Assembly (NCBI GenBank): GCA_937996665.1
Contig: CALKUU010000322.1
Span: 1-36,377, forward strand
Source: an uncultured Xenococcaceae cyanobacterium
GTDB taxonomy: Bacteria; Cyanobacteriota; Cyanobacteriia; Cyanobacteriales; Xenococcaceae
Direction: 5' to 3'
Length of the DNA stretch: 36,377 nt
The notes beneath the pieces are model-generated. The model did not search any database, was not told where the DNA came from, and saw only the letters and a list, made by a program, of their open reading frames with translations. Both the position numbers and the translations under genes were made by a program. This document shows, one piece after another, positions 6,705 through 15,881 of the stretch (its first letter is position 1; every line of letters starts with the position of its first letter).

Positions 6705-9527
6705 ATGCTGAAAAGACTGCTGGGCGATCCTAATGCACGCAAACTAAAGAAATTTCAACCTTTTGTAGCCGAAGTCAATCTAATCGAAGAAGACATCAAA
6801 GATTTTTCTGATGATCAACTCAGAGGAAAAACCGCAGAGTTTAGACAGATGCTAGATAAGGCTAAAAATTTTCGGCAGAGAGAGGATATCCTAGACGATA
6901 TTTTGCCTGAAGCTTTTGCGGTTGTCCGAGAAGCTGGCATTCGAGTTTTAGGAATGCGCCATTATGATGTCCAAGTTCTTGGGGGCATAGTTTTACATAA
7001 AGGGCAGATTGCGGAGATGAAAACCGGGGAAGGAAAAACCCTAGTTTGTACTCTGCCCGCCTATCTCAATGGCTTGACAGGGAAAGGTGTTCATGTCGTT
7101 ACGGTTAACGATTACTTGGCTCGTCGTGATGCTGAGTGGATGGGTCAAATTCACCGCTTTCTTGGTCTCAGCGTCGGACTAATTCAAGGAGGAATGAGTC
7201 CTGTCGAAAGAAGAAAAAATTATAACTGCGATATTACCTACACTACCAACAGTGAGCTAGGTTTTGATTATCTAAGAGACAATATGGCAACTTCGATGGA
7301 AGAGGTTGTCCAACGTCCTTTTAATTACTGTTTGATTGATGAAGTTGATTCGGTTTTAGTCGATGAAGCGAGAACTCCTCTAATTATTTCTGGTCAGGTA
7401 GAACGCCCCACCGAAAAATATCAACAAGCGGCAGAAATTGCTGCTATGTTAGTCGCTCAGCAAGAAGATGAAGGGGAGGATGATGGTGATTATGAGGTAG
7501 ATGAAAAAGCTCGTAACATCTTGATGACCGACCAAGGATTTGCTAATGCAGAGCGAATTCTAGGTGTTAGTGATCTCTATGACCCTGACAATCCTTGGGC
7601 ACACTACGTCTCTAACGCCTTGAAGGCAAAAGAGCTGTTTGTTAAAGATGTTAACTATATGATTCGCAACGATGAAGTTGTAATCGTTGATGAGTTTACT
7701 GGTCGGGTAATGCCTGGTCGTCGCTGGAGTGATGGTTTGCACCAGGCGATCGAGGCTAAGGAAAACGTCAAGATCCAAAAAGAAACACAAACCTTAGCAA
7801 GCATCACCTATCAGAATTTCTTTTTGCTCTACCCCAAACTAGCTGGAATGACTGGTACGGCTAAGACAGAAGAGACCGAGTTCGAAAAGGTCTACAATCT
7901 GCAAGTTACGATTATTCCTACTAATCTACCTTCAAGACGTCAAGATATTCCTGATGCTGTCTATCGTAAAGAGATTGGTAAATGGCAGGCTGTTGCTGAA
8001 GACTGTGCTGATATGCATGAGACTGGCAGACCCGTCTTGGTAGGAACAACCAGTGTTGAAAAGTCTGAGCTGCTTTCTCAGTTGTTGAGCAAGAAGGAAA
8101 TTCCTCATAATCTCTTAAATGCTCGTCCTGAGAATGTTGAAAGAGAGTCGGAAATTGTTGCTCAAGCTGGGCGAAAAGGCTCAGTAACGATCGCTACCAA
8201 TATGGCAGGTCGGGGTACAGATATTATTTTGGGTGGTAATGCTGACTATATGGCAAGACTCAAAATCAGAGAATATTTGATGCCTAAATTGGTTATGCCC
8301 GAAGATGATAATTTGATGGCATCTATTCCTCAGTTAACTGGGAAAACTGCTCCTCAAGGTTTTGGTGCTAGTGGCAAACCCCAAAAAACGTGGAAAGCTT
8401 CCGCCGAAATTTTCCCTACTGAGCTATCGGCAGATACGGAAAAGATGCTCAAAGAAGCAGTTAAGTTTGCTGTTAGCGAATATGGAGAGCAAAGCTTACC
8501 AGAGCTAGAAGCCGAAGAAAAAATCGCGATCGCCGCAGAAAATGCACCGACAGAAGATGCGGTAATTAACAAACTCCGAGAAGTTTATAAGCAAATTATT
8601 TCTGAGTATGAGCAACTAACTGACACCGAGCATGATGAGGTAATCAATCTAGGTGGTTTACATGTTGTCGGCACAGAAAGACATGAATCTCGTCGAGTAG
8701 ATAATCAGTTGCGTGGTCGTGCAGGGAGACAGGGTGACCCAGGCTCCACCAGATTTTTCTTGAGTTTAGAAGACAATCTGCTGCGTATTTTTGGTGGCGA
8801 TCGCGTTGGTAAACTAATGCAGATGATGAGGGTAGAAGATGATATGCCCATCGAGTCAAAAATGTTAACCAACTCCCTAGAAGGCGCCCAGAAAAAAGTA
8901 GAAACTTTCTACTACGACACCAGGAAACAAGTTTTTGAGTATGACGAAGTCATGAACAACCAGCGTCGGGCAATTTATGCCGAACGCCGTAGAGTTCTAG
9001 AAGGCTTAGACCTCAAAGAACAGGTTGTGGAATATGCCGAAAAAACTGTGGGCGAAATTGTTGATGCCTATATTAACCCCGAGCTTCCCCCTGAGGAGTG
9101 GAAACTGGACAAAATGGTAGCTAAAACTCAAGAGTTTATCTATATCCTTGAAGATTTAGATCCTAGCGACCTCGAAGATATGACAGTTAGCGAGATCAAG
9201 ACCTTCTTAAAAGAAGAAGTCCGCAAAGCTTATGACATTAAAGAACATCAAATCGATAGTATGCAGCCCGGTTTGATGCGTCAAGCAGAAAGATTCTTTA
9301 TCTTGCAACAGATAGATACTCTCTGGCGCGAGCACCTCCAAGCAATGGATGGTTTGCGAGAATCAATTGGGTTAAGGGGTTACGGACAAAAAGATCCGCT
9401 GATTGAGTACAAGCAAGAAGGTTATGAAATGTTCTTAGAGATGATGATCGATATTCGTCGTAATGTTGTCTACTCTCTGTTCCAGTTTCAACCCCAGACG
9501 CAACCGCCTGAGCCTCAGGCAGTTTAA
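6705..9527 (+). CDS. secA: Preprotein translocase ATPase SecA
   Basis: A 940-residue motor ATPase that drives unfolded preproteins through SecYEG in the plasma and thylakoid membranes. Visible are the N-terminal helix, Walker A in [12 protein letters not shown] (about 104-115), the [24 protein letters not shown]-like box near 210-229, NBD2 motifs [15 protein letters not shown] near 500 and [20 protein letters not shown] near 675-695, and the helical scaffold and wing to the end. An acidic stretch near residues 250-265 and a region near 545-590 lengthen the protein as in other cyanobacteria. The C-terminal zinc-binding CxCxSGx8C(H/C) tail of many bacterial SecAs is absent; the tail is Pro/Gln-rich instead. 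Initiation lacks a clear Shine-Dalgarno. A strong terminator follows at 9630-9674. Confidence 0.98.
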   Translation: MLKRLLGDPNARKLKKFQPFVAEVNLIEEDIKDFSDDQLRGKTAEFRQMLDKAKNFRQREDILDDILPEAFAVVREAGIRVLGMRHYDVQVLGGIVLHKGQIAEMKTGEGKTLVCTLPAYLNGLTGKGVHVVTVNDYLARRDAEWMGQIHRFLGLSVGLIQGGMSPVERRKNYNCDITYTTNSELGFDYLRDNMATSMEEVVQRPFNYCLIDEVDSVLVDEARTPLIISGQVERPTEKYQQAAEIAAMLVAQQEDEGEDDGDYEVDEKARNILMTDQGFANAERILGVSDLYDPDNPWAHYVSNALKAKELFVKDVNYMIRNDEVVIVDEFTGRVMPGRRWSDGLHQAIEAKENVKIQKETQTLASITYQNFFLLYPKLAGMTGTAKTEETEFEKVYNLQVTIIPTNLPSRRQDIPDAVYRKEIGKWQAVAEDCADMHETGRPVLVGTTSVEKSELLSQLLSKKEIPHNLLNARPENVERESEIVAQAGRKGSVTIATNMAGRGTDIILGGNADYMARLKIREYLMPKLVMPEDDNLMASIPQLTGKTAPQGFGASGKPQKTWKASAEIFPTELSADTEKMLKEAVKFAVSEYGEQSLPELEAEEKIAIAAENAPTEDAVINKLREVYKQIISEYEQLTDTEHDEVINLGGLHVVGTERHESRRVDNQLRGRAGRQGDPGSTRFFLSLEDNLLRIFGGDRVGKLMQMMRVEDDMPIESKMLTNSLEGAQKKVETFYYDTRKQVFEYDEVMNNQRRAIYAERRRVLEGLDLKEQVVEYAEKTVGEIVDAYINPELPPEEWKLDKMVAKTQEFIYILEDLDPSDLEDMTVSEIKTFLKEEVRKAYDIKEHQIDSMQPGLMRQAERFFILQQIDTLWREHLQAMDGLRESIGLRGYGQKDPLIEYKQEGYEMFLEMMIDIRRNVVYSLFQFQPQTQPPEPQAV

Positions 9528-9629
9528 GTAGAAAGTTTAGGTAGATATTAATTTCCCAAAACGCTTCTTCAAGATTTCTTGATAGGGGGATTAGGGGAAA
9601 TTTAATTTATCTTGGTAAGTCTTCCTCAT

Positions 9630-9674
9630 GGAGTAACAGCAATCCCAACTTGGATTTGCTTTTACTCCTTTTTT
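9630..9674 (+). terminator. Rho-independent terminator after secA
   Basis: GGAGTAA (9630-9636) pairs with TTACTCC (9662-9668), with further near-complementary pairing inside (CAGCAATCC with GGATTTGC), followed directly by six Ts. It lies about 100 bp after the secA stop codon and 100 bp before grxC, so the glutaredoxin gene probably has its own promoter. Confidence 0.8.
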
Positions 9675-9773
9675 GATGGAATCTTCCTTGCTAACCATCA
9701 ATCAGAAAAACATCGTTATAATCTAGGCAAAAGTTCCTAACCAAAAAATCTAGTTAACAAGCCAGTTAAATTA

Positions 9774-10088
9774 ATGTTTGAATTTTTCAATTCTCTGTTT
9801 AATCGTCAACCAGAAAAGGTTAAGGCGAAGGTAGAAATTTATACTTGGGCGATTTGCCCCTACTGTATCCGCGCCAAACTACTGTTGTGGTGGAAAGGAG
9901 TTAACTTTACTGAGTACAAAATTGACGGAGATAATGTTGCTCGCGAACAAATGTCTCAACGAGCAAATGGAGGTCGTTCGGTTCCCCAGATTTTTGTTAA
10001 CAATCAGCATCTAGGTGGTTGCGATGACATTCATGAATTGAATGCCCGAGGTCAGCTAGATTCATTATTGGCTCAAGTTCCTGGCTAA
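9774..10088 (+). CDS. grxC: Glutaredoxin 3 (GrxC type)
   Basis: A 104-residue dithiol glutaredoxin that reduces disulfides and mixed disulfides with glutathione. The redox motif CPYC is at Cys28-Cys31 in EIYTWAICPYCIRAKLLL. The cis-proline loop RSVPQIFVNNQHLGGCDDIHEL, with the GG-CDD glutathione-binding turn, completes the fold. It has about 17 extra N-terminal residues (MFEFFNSLFNRQPEKVKAK) compared with the usual short form; an internal start is not obvious, so I keep this ATG. It is preceded by the secA terminator and followed by a hairpin (10122-10148). Confidence 0.93.
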   Translation: MFEFFNSLFNRQPEKVKAKVEIYTWAICPYCIRAKLLLWWKGVNFTEYKIDGDNVAREQMSQRANGGRSVPQIFVNNQHLGGCDDIHELNARGQLDSLLAQVPG

Positions 10089-10121
10089 TTCAACTTTAGT
10101 TTTCGAGTCTCAAAAATAAAA

Positions 10122-10148
10122 AAAGTCTTCCTGAATACAGAAGACTTT
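10122..10148. terminator. Perfect hairpin after grxC
   Basis: AAAGTCTTC (10122-10130) pairs perfectly with GAAGACTTT (10140-10148) around a 9-nt loop, 33 bp after the grxC stop. On the plus strand no T-run follows beyond the stem, so it may stabilise the 3' end or pause polymerase. On the minus strand a long T-run follows, giving a textbook terminator for a leftward transcript, although no leftward gene is visible nearby. Confidence 0.5.
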
Positions 10149-10170
10149 GCCAGTAACACCAAAAGCAAAA

Positions 10171-10307
10171 AGGAAAAATATTGTTTTCCTGACAATTGCT
10201 TTCTAGTTATTACTCTGGTAAATCTGACAGGAATGAAGATTTTCGCAACAAATCTTCATATTAAGATTCGAAAGAAAAGAAAGAACTAGAATTATCAATA
10301 TCTAGTT
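10171..10307 (+). other. Three further hairpins in the dnaE-C leader
   Basis: Stems are AGGAAAA/TTTTCCT (10171-10177 with 10184-10190), ATGAAGATTT/AAATCTTCAT (10233-10242 with 10250-10259, 10 bp) and AACTAGA/TCTAGTT (10284-10290 with 10301-10307), all perfect. With the grxC 3' hairpin they form four stems in 186 bp upstream of the intein start codon. They may be a structured 5' leader or a mixture of terminator and regulatory sites; function is not known. Confidence 0.45.
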
Positions 10308-10380
10308 TTGGATCTAACTCGGTACTTAAACCTAGTTTCTGAATCTGGATGTTTAATTGCAGGAGTGTTTAGCGCAAATC

Positions 10381-11742
10381 GTGGTCAAAATCTTAAGTCG
10401 TAAGTCATTAGGGGAACAAGCAGTATTCGATATTGGGGTTGCCCAAGACCATAACTTTTTGCTAGCCAATGGCATGGTTGCCTCAAATTGCTTCAACAAG
10501 TCTCACTCCACAGCCTATGCGTATGTCACTTACCAGACTGCCTATCTAAAAGCCAACTATCCGACAGAGTATATGACTGCGCTGTTGACAGCGAGCAGTG
10601 GGAATCAAGATAAGGTTGAGAAATATCGTGAAAATTGTCAGCGGATGGGCATCGAAGTCTTATCGCCAGATATACAGCGATCGCAACAAGATTTTATGCC
10701 GATCTCTTCAGAACAGCAGATTTTATTTGGGTTATCGGCAGTTAAAAATTTAGGGAATGCAGCGATCGACAGTATTCTCCAGGCCAGAGCAGAAACAGAA
10801 ACAGGAGAATTTAAGTCATTTGCTGATTTTTGTGAGCGAGTTGATCTGCGTACAGTTAATAGTCGAGCGCTAGAAACCCTAATCTATTGTGGCGCTTTTG
10901 ATTCGTTGCAGCTCAATCGTCGTCAGTTAATTAATGATCTTGAAGTGGTTGTTCCTTGGGCGCAAAAGAAAACCAAGGAAAAAGAAGCCGGACAACTCAA
11001 CCTGTTTGATCTAATGGAAGAGGAAACGCAAGGAGAGGGTTTTGGCGGAGAGGTTTTTCAGGATGTTCCGAGTTCTCCTACGGTTGAGGATTTTCCTTTG
11101 CAAGAAAGACTGCGCCTCGAAAAAGAATATTTGGGCTTTTATGTCAGCGATCATCCATTGAAAGCGGCGTCCCAGGCTGCCCATATCTTCTCGCCAATTA
11201 ATTTAAATCAAATTGCTGAGCAAAAGGCTCGGCAAACAATTAGTGCGATCGTCATGCTGACTGGGGTCAAAAAAATTATTACTAAAAAAGGTACACCGAT
11301 GGCCTTTTTACAACTAGAAGATATTACAACTGGTGATGTGGAAGGAACGGTTTTTCCGAGTACTTTTGAAACACTAGAACCGCTACTCGAAGAAAATGCC
11401 CGTCTAATTATTTGGGGCAAAGTGCAAAAGAGAGATGATAAATATCAAATAATTATTGATGATGCCGAACCAGTTGATCAGGTCAAAATGATTATGCTGG
11501 AAATTTCGCCCGAACAAATTTTAGATCCCAGTCGGCAATACCATCTCCAAAATATTTTGCAGGAGCAAGGAGGAGAAAAAAATCAGCGGAAAGTACCAGT
11601 TGTAGCGATTATTCATCAAGGTCAACAAAGACAATTTATCCGTTTGGGCAAAAAGTATTGGGTAAAGGATGAAACCACAGCCATCAATTGCTTGATGCGT
11701 TCTGGGTTTAATGCAAGGACAGAGCCGCTAATTCCTGTTTAG
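10381..11742 (+). CDS. dnaE: DNA polymerase III alpha, C-terminal half with split C-intein
   Basis: The C-terminal partner of the split DnaE found in cyanobacteria. Starting at GTG 10381 the first 36 residues form the C-intein ([11 protein letters not shown] ... [14 protein letters not shown]), the same length as in Synechocystis and Nostoc. Block F is [15 protein letters not shown] and the splice junction is [10 protein letters not shown], with Asn36 and Cys37 as catalytic residues. The remaining 417 residues are the DnaE C-extein, with the finger-domain end, helix-hairpin-helix and an OB fold near [24 protein letters not shown]. Protein trans-splicing with the separately encoded N half would give active replicative polymerase. 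The reading frame continues upstream to a TTG at 10357, but that start would add eight non-family residues; a CAGGAG lies 15 nt before the GTG, rather far. Confidence 0.96.
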   Translation: MVKILSRKSLGEQAVFDIGVAQDHNFLLANGMVASNCFNKSHSTAYAYVTYQTAYLKANYPTEYMTALLTASSGNQDKVEKYRENCQRMGIEVLSPDIQRSQQDFMPISSEQQILFGLSAVKNLGNAAIDSILQARAETETGEFKSFADFCERVDLRTVNSRALETLIYCGAFDSLQLNRRQLINDLEVVVPWAQKKTKEKEAGQLNLFDLMEEETQGEGFGGEVFQDVPSSPTVEDFPLQERLRLEKEYLGFYVSDHPLKAASQAAHIFSPINLNQIAEQKARQTISAIVMLTGVKKIITKKGTPMAFLQLEDITTGDVEGTVFPSTFETLEPLLEENARLIIWGKVQKRDDKYQIIIDDAEPVDQVKMIMLEISPEQILDPSRQYHLQNILQEQGGEKNQRKVPVVAIIHQGQQRQFIRLGKKYWVKDETTAINCLMRSGFNARTEPLIPV

Positions 11743-11843
11743 ATTTATGGTTCAGGTAAATTAAATTAGGATTTAACAGCGATGATTTTAAGTTGGAATG
11801 GTCTAGTTGAATTTTTAATAATTTACTCAGAACAAAGAAGCAC

Positions 11844-12215
11844 TTATTCCGATGTTTCTGGATTATAAGGCTTGGTCTCAATTTCCTGGATATATAATTG
11901 ATTCTCAGAAAAAGATAATTCGTGATAAACAACCTTACCCAAAACGGAAACTTTAGATCCTTTCTTCGGTAGTTTTTGAGTGGTTAAAACCCAGAGTTGA
12001 TCCGTTTGATCTTTAACTTGATAAGCCCCATTTTTGACTAAAGGGACTGTTCTAATTACCTCTCCTGCAATATAGACTTTTTTGCCATCTCGCTTTTCCA
12101 TTACCTGCTCGATGGCGAGAGGATTTTCATGACTTTGGGCGTTGCAGCTAGATAGAGTTAGGGCGATCGCAACTCCTCCCAAAAATTGCTTGATCAAAAC
12201 TTGGTTACTTTTCAT
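11844..12215 (-). CDS. OB-fold-like lipoprotein, unknown function
   Basis: A 123-residue protein with a lipoprotein signal: a basic start (MKSNQVLIK), a hydrophobic stretch (FLGGVAIALTL) and the lipobox LSSC with Cys24, so it should be lipid-anchored. The mature part has alternating strands (KKVYIAGEVIRTVPLV, GAYQVKDQTDQLWVLTTQ, KGSKVSVLGKVVYHELSF) like an OB-fold of the DUF/bof type; similar small lipoproteins are common in cyanobacteria. No catalytic residues are evident. It converges with dnaE-C (101 bp apart) and diverges from the antiporter gene across 321 bp. Confidence 0.7.
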   Translation of the reverse strand: MKSNQVLIKQFLGGVAIALTLSSCNAQSHENPLAIEQVMEKRDGKKVYIAGEVIRTVPLVKNGAYQVKDQTDQLWVLTTQKLPKKGSKVSVLGKVVYHELSFSENQLYIQEIETKPYNPETSE

Positions 12216-12536
12216 ATTTGGAGATGATCAATTTGCTTGTCCAGGTTGTTGATTATCAAATAATTCGCTCAATCTAGCCTAGTATGGCAAATATCTCTCA
12301 GGAATTGCATTGAATATTTTCAAGTAAATTAACAATCTATTTTGATTGCTTTTGTCAAATATCTTTAGACTAGATGTTTACGGTTTAGTTGATTTTGCTG
12401 AAATCAAGAAGACAATTACAGATAATTAACTTATTTGGCATCATCCTCAAGAAGTCTGAGATAAGATTGAGTTCAATTTAGCTAAATTTAATTTGACTAA
12501 ATTTGATTTGACCGTTGTCTTGAGGAGGCATTTTTA
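12216..12536. other. Divergent intergenic region upstream of the antiporter
   Basis: This 321-bp AT-rich gap has no ORF and must hold promoters for the lipoprotein gene (leftward) and the antiporter gene (rightward). Its right end contains a 15-bp imperfect tandem repeat (12482-12496 and 12497-12511, one mismatch) and one arm of a 9-bp inverted repeat whose other arm overlaps the antiporter Shine-Dalgarno. Confidence 0.6.
12444..12528 (+). promoter_or_regulatory. Possible RBS-masking helix for the antiporter mRNA
   Basis: The Shine-Dalgarno GAGGAGG (12522-12528) lies 8 nt before the antiporter ATG and is unusually strong for this window. TCTTGAGGA (12518-12526), which covers most of it, is perfectly complementary to TCCTCAAGA at 12444-12452. 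If the transcript starts upstream of 12444, this 9-bp helix with a 65-nt loop could hide the ribosome-binding site. Whether the mRNA begins far enough upstream is unknown. Confidence 0.4.
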
Positions 12537-14105
12537 ATGGCGCTGGAAGCAAGTATCGCCGAATTTTCAATTAAAGGGAATTTAGAGCAATTTTTGATTG
12601 TTTTATCCGTATCTTTAACAGTAGCTACCGTTTCTAGACTTTTTAACTGGTTTCGGCAAATTCCCTACACTTTGCTGCTCGTAATTGTCGGCTTGGGCTT
12701 GGCTTTCGTCGATGTTCGCCTAGTCAACCTGTCTCCAGAACTCATTTTAGAAATTTTTCTGCCTCCTTTGCTCTTTGAAGCAGCTTGGAATATTCGCTGG
12801 CGGAGTCTCAAAGAAAGTTTAATCCCGGTTAGTTTGTTTGCTATTGTCGGAGTGATTATTTCGGTTTTAGGAACAGCTTGGGCATTAAGCAGTCTGACAA
12901 ATCTTTCGTTAGCAACTGCATTATTAGTTGGTGCTAGCCTCTCCGCTACCGATCCGGTCTCAGTAGTTGCCTTGTTTCGTGAACTAGGTGCTAGCAAAAG
13001 ACTAACTATCCTGATGGAAGGAGAAAGTCTATTTAATGATGGGGTCGCAGTAGTTGCCTTTGTGCTACTAGTTGGCATTCCGATGGGAATAGATCAGTTT
13101 TCGCTATCGGGCACGGTTGCTAAATTTTTAACCTTTGGTGGCATTGGCTTAGGGGTTGGCTGTTTGATTGGCTTTGGAATTTCTTATTTAACCCAACGCT
13201 TTGATTTGCCTTTAGTCGAACAGTCATTGACCTTAGTTTCAGCTTATGGAACTTATTTAGTTACCGAAGAACTTGGGGGATCTGGAGTTATTGGGGTCGT
13301 CACAGTTGGGATTATTCTCGGCAATTTTGGCTCACGGATTGGCATGAATCCTCGTACTAGACTTTTAGTTTCAGAGTTTTGGGAATTTTTGGCATTTTTT
13401 GTCAATTCGATTGTTTTCTTGCTAATAGGCGATCAAATTAATTTTGCAAGTCTCAGCGAAAATTTTGATTTGATTGTAATAGCGATCGCGGCAATTTTAA
13501 TTACTCGGTTAATTATCATTTTTGGCTTGGGCAATTTCAGTAATTTAATTAGTGGGGTCAAAACCAATTGGCGAGAACAAACCGTTCTGTGGTGGGGTGG
13601 TTTGCGAGGTTCAGTCTCAATCGCTTTGGCGCTAAGTGTCCCAGCAAGTCTATCAGGGCGGCAAGAAATTATTGATATTGTCTTTGGGGTCGTCTTATTT
13701 ACCTTGTTGGTTCAGGGTTTGAGTACAAAATGGGTACTAGAAACTCTCAATTTGATTGGTGACCAACCTCTACGTCAAGAATATTCAGAATTATTAGCCC
13801 GTCGAGTTGCCCTAAGAAAGGTATTAGGCTACATGGACGATCCTGATAATGTCTCAGATGTTGATGGGGAGTTCCTTCGTTACCAGCAAGGTCTTGTCAA
13901 AGGAGAATTGCAATCGATTGAAGACAAGATCACTAAGCTCCGCAAAGAACATGATAATTTGCGATTATTAAGTATGGATCAGCTAAGAGAGCAACTATTA
14001 GACATCGAAGCCGATACCTACGCTGAGCTAATCAGAGCTGGCAAACTGAACGAAAATCTTTCCCCAGTTCTCCAAGAGATTATGGTAGAAGCCGAGCTTA
14101 CCTAA
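12537..14105 (+). CDS. CPA1 family Na+/H+ antiporter
   Basis: A 522-residue membrane antiporter of the NhaP/NhaS type that should exchange cytoplasmic Na+ (or K+) for H+ for pH and salt homeostasis. About 12 hydrophobic segments span residues 15-405. Family motifs are ATDPVSV (Ala137-Val143, Asp139) and ESLFNDG (Glu163-Gly169, with the Asn167-Asp168 ion-binding pair), then WWGGLRGSVSIALALSVP near 357-374. The last 110 residues are a charged, helical cytoplasmic tail (QSIEDKITKLRKEHDNLRLL), probably regulatory. The start is set by the strong GAGGAGG eight bases upstream. It resembles Synechocystis NhaS proteins, but I cannot say which paralogue. Confidence 0.93.
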   Translation: MALEASIAEFSIKGNLEQFLIVLSVSLTVATVSRLFNWFRQIPYTLLLVIVGLGLAFVDVRLVNLSPELILEIFLPPLLFEAAWNIRWRSLKESLIPVSLFAIVGVIISVLGTAWALSSLTNLSLATALLVGASLSATDPVSVVALFRELGASKRLTILMEGESLFNDGVAVVAFVLLVGIPMGIDQFSLSGTVAKFLTFGGIGLGVGCLIGFGISYLTQRFDLPLVEQSLTLVSAYGTYLVTEELGGSGVIGVVTVGIILGNFGSRIGMNPRTRLLVSEFWEFLAFFVNSIVFLLIGDQINFASLSENFDLIVIAIAAILITRLIIIFGLGNFSNLISGVKTNWREQTVLWWGGLRGSVSIALALSVPASLSGRQEIIDIVFGVVLFTLLVQGLSTKWVLETLNLIGDQPLRQEYSELLARRVALRKVLGYMDDPDNVSDVDGEFLRYQQGLVKGELQSIEDKITKLRKEHDNLRLLSMDQLREQLLDIEADTYAELIRAGKLNENLSPVLQEIMVEAELT

Positions 14106-14133
14106 GTTCATCAACTATCATCACCTACAAGAT

Positions 14134-14433
14134 TCATCGGGAACGCTTACTTTTTTTTCTCACTAAGAGAGGCAAAGGTTGCCTAACAGATGGGGGGAGT
14201 TGATAGCGGGAATAGCGACGTTTTTGTTTAGCGATTTTGAGCTTAACTTTTCTGGTCTGCAACTTCCGCATCCCCAAACCCAAAAGAGCAATGATTAAAC
14301 CAAAAGATAGCAATCCAGTTCTTCCTCCCATCTCTCCGAGGAGAAGATCGGTTCCCCCTAAAATCAGCAAAAATCCTGAAATTGGCTCTTTTCGATATAC
14401 CGAACTTAAAAATCTCGCAAAAAAGGGATTCAT
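14134..14433 (-). CDS. Small two-helix membrane protein with basic tail
   Basis: A 99-residue protein with two hydrophobic segments, ISGFLLILGGTDLLLG (about 18-33) and TGLLSFGLIIALLGLGM (about 39-55), followed by a strongly basic tail (RKLQTRKVKLKIAKQKRRYSRY ... RKKSKRSR in the full sequence). The tail should lie in the cytoplasm or bind nucleic acid or lipid. I recognise no family. Overlapping ORFs in other frames have no such pattern, so this frame is favoured. It lies downstream of hliD in the same direction, but the hliD terminator is between them. Confidence 0.55.
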   Translation of the reverse strand: MNPFFARFLSSVYRKEPISGFLLILGGTDLLLGEMGGRTGLLSFGLIIALLGLGMRKLQTRKVKLKIAKQKRRYSRYQLPPSVRQPLPLLVRKKSKRSR

Positions 14434-14545
14434 AAAAAGTCTGCAATAAAAAACTTGTAATCAAACAGGAGTCACTATCAACTGATCTCTGCCATCTTAT
14501 CAAGAGTCATTGGCAATCATTGTTTAGTTACCAATAACTTTAACC

Positions 14546-14586
14546 AAAAAAATCTCCTTTCAACCATTCAAAATTGGAAAAAGGAG
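14546..14586 (-). terminator. Terminator after hliD
   Basis: On the minus strand CTCCTTT (complement of 14580-14586) pairs with AAAGGAG (complement of 14554-14560). CCAA and TTGG-like bases extend the pairing inside the loop. Seven Ts follow (complement of 14546-14552, after one A). It lies 36 bp past the hliD stop codon and fits a Rho-independent terminator. Confidence 0.75.
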
Positions 14587-14621
14587 GAAGTTATCGTTGA
14601 AATTAACTTAGTCTAATTTTT

Positions 14622-14792
14622 TTATTGTAAACCCAACCAAGTCAACAATCCTTTACCAGTAAGATATTCAATTCCTAAAGTAAGGAAAAAGCCAATCATT
14701 GCAGCACGACCATTTAATCTTTCTGCGTAATAATTAAACCCAAATTTAGGATCTTCAAATTTAGGAGTTACGGAGGGTTCTGTTTGTGCCAT
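14622..14792 (-). CDS. hliD: High-light-inducible protein HliD (ScpE)
   Basis: A 56-residue one-helix protein of the light-harvesting-like family. HliD binds chlorophyll a and carotenoid, quenches excited chlorophyll, and works with chlorophyll synthase and Ycf39 during photosystem II assembly. The chlorophyll-binding signature ERLNGRAAMIGF is complete (Glu24, Asn27, Arg29), followed by a single membrane helix (FFLTLGIEYLTGKGLL) and the TWLGLQ end. The segment EDPKFGFNYYAERLNGRAAM is much closer to Synechocystis HliD than to HliA, B or C as I remember them. A clear terminator follows. Expression under strong light is expected from the family; I could not identify a control site upstream. Confidence 0.95.
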   Translation of the reverse strand: MAQTEPSVTPKFEDPKFGFNYYAERLNGRAAMIGFFLTLGIEYLTGKGLLTWLGLQ

Positions 14793-15081
14793 GAGTTAAA
14801 TACCTATGCTTCTTTGCAAAACTTTACTATATCGTAGCGTTAGTTCACAATCATTGCTGCAAATTTTTTGATAACTGATTGAATTAATGACGCTTATCTA
14901 AGAAACACACCAGATCTAACTTAGGAGAGACAAAGATTATGAGCACTCCTTGCTCTCGTTTTTTGTCCTATCTAAATCACAATCTAGTAAGCGCTCAATA
15001 AGCCCCAACAAATTATTCGCGCAATGGGGATAGTCATTCAAAAAAAGATAACTATTGTCGCAAGAGAAAAAATATTAAAGT

Positions 15082-15732
15082 CTAACGAAAAGACCTTGAT
15101 TCTACCTCCGTTTTAATTGCGGATAGCGTTTGAGATAAATTATTTTCGTAAATTTGATAAAAAATACTATTTCCTAATTGTTTGGTTGGTCTAACTTCAA
15201 CCTGATGCGTAATTAGTACTTGGCTAGGAGGGGCACTTGGATAAAGAGATACTGGCTCTAGTAACCAATTCCCATTAAGGTTTTCGACATCGCCGTCGAC
15301 AATATCGAAATAAATTTTTTGAGGATAATCTTCCGTAATTGATAAACGAATTCGCGCTTCTTTCCGAAACAGTAACGTCTTAACTAAGTTAATTTGCTCA
15401 AATATTTTATGATTTCCTTGATTAAGAACTAACTGACTTTCAGTTACTCCAGGCAAAAAAGAGTCGAAATTATTATAGTCAGTGAGAACCTGCCAAGCAT
15501 TGTCAATGGAACCATCAACCAAGATTCGACAAAGATAGTTTCCTTTCTCTCCATTAAAGACAACACTACCTTTCCTTAAAGCAACTCGATCGACTACAGA
15601 TAGTCTATCTACAGGACCATCAAATAACTTAGCCTGAGTAGGAGCGCTCAAAGTTATTAGCAAAAAAGTCAAAATTATTGTTGCCGTAAAATACCGAAAT
15701 TTATTAATCAAATCAATTAGAGCTATTCCCAA
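15082..15732 (-). CDS. Exported SRPBCC (START-like) domain protein
   Basis: A 216-residue protein with an N-terminal signal (hydrophobic ATIILTFLLITLSAP, likely cleaved after PTQA near residue 35). It then has a polyketide cyclase/dehydrase, coenzyme Q-binding (COQ10-like) SRPBCC fold: SIDNAWQVLTDYNNFDSFLPGVTES is the typical helix-and-loop at the pocket mouth, and long strands with FDIVDGDVENLNGNWLLEP follow. These folds bind hydrophobic ligands, so a lipid, quinone or pigment ligand in the periplasm or lumen is possible, but none can be named. Gaps of 149 bp and more on both sides suggest its own promoter. Confidence 0.75.
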   Translation of the reverse strand: MGIALIDLINKFRYFTATIILTFLLITLSAPTQAKLFDGPVDRLSVVDRVALRKGSVVFNGEKGNYLCRILVDGSIDNAWQVLTDYNNFDSFLPGVTESQLVLNQGNHKIFEQINLVKTLLFRKEARIRLSITEDYPQKIYFDIVDGDVENLNGNWLLEPVSLYPSAPPSQVLITHQVEVRPTKQLGNSIFYQIYENNLSQTLSAIKTEVESRSFR

Positions 15733-15881
15733 AGGAAGCTGACGAAGCTAAGTTTATTGCACTAATTCTAACAAGTTATTCTTGAGCATGAAGCCTCTAA
15801 TTAGTAGTACAAGAAACTCTATGTGAACAGCCTGTTTATTATTAATTTAACTACGCAATAAGAGAATCAGAATTTAGATAA

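Noticed and set aside
10357-10380. TTG start that would add eight residues to DnaE-C
   Set aside because: The GTG at 10381 gives exactly the 36-residue C-intein known from other cyanobacteria; the eight extra residues match nothing.
12665-13078. 137-codon minus-strand ORF inside the antiporter gene
   Set aside because: Thr/Ser/Pro-rich composition typical of the antisense of a hydrophobic protein; the sense gene has full family motifs.
14243-14503. 86-codon minus-strand ORF overlapping the two-helix protein
   Set aside because: No hydrophobic segments or motif; the 99-residue frame has two clear membrane helices and a basic tail.
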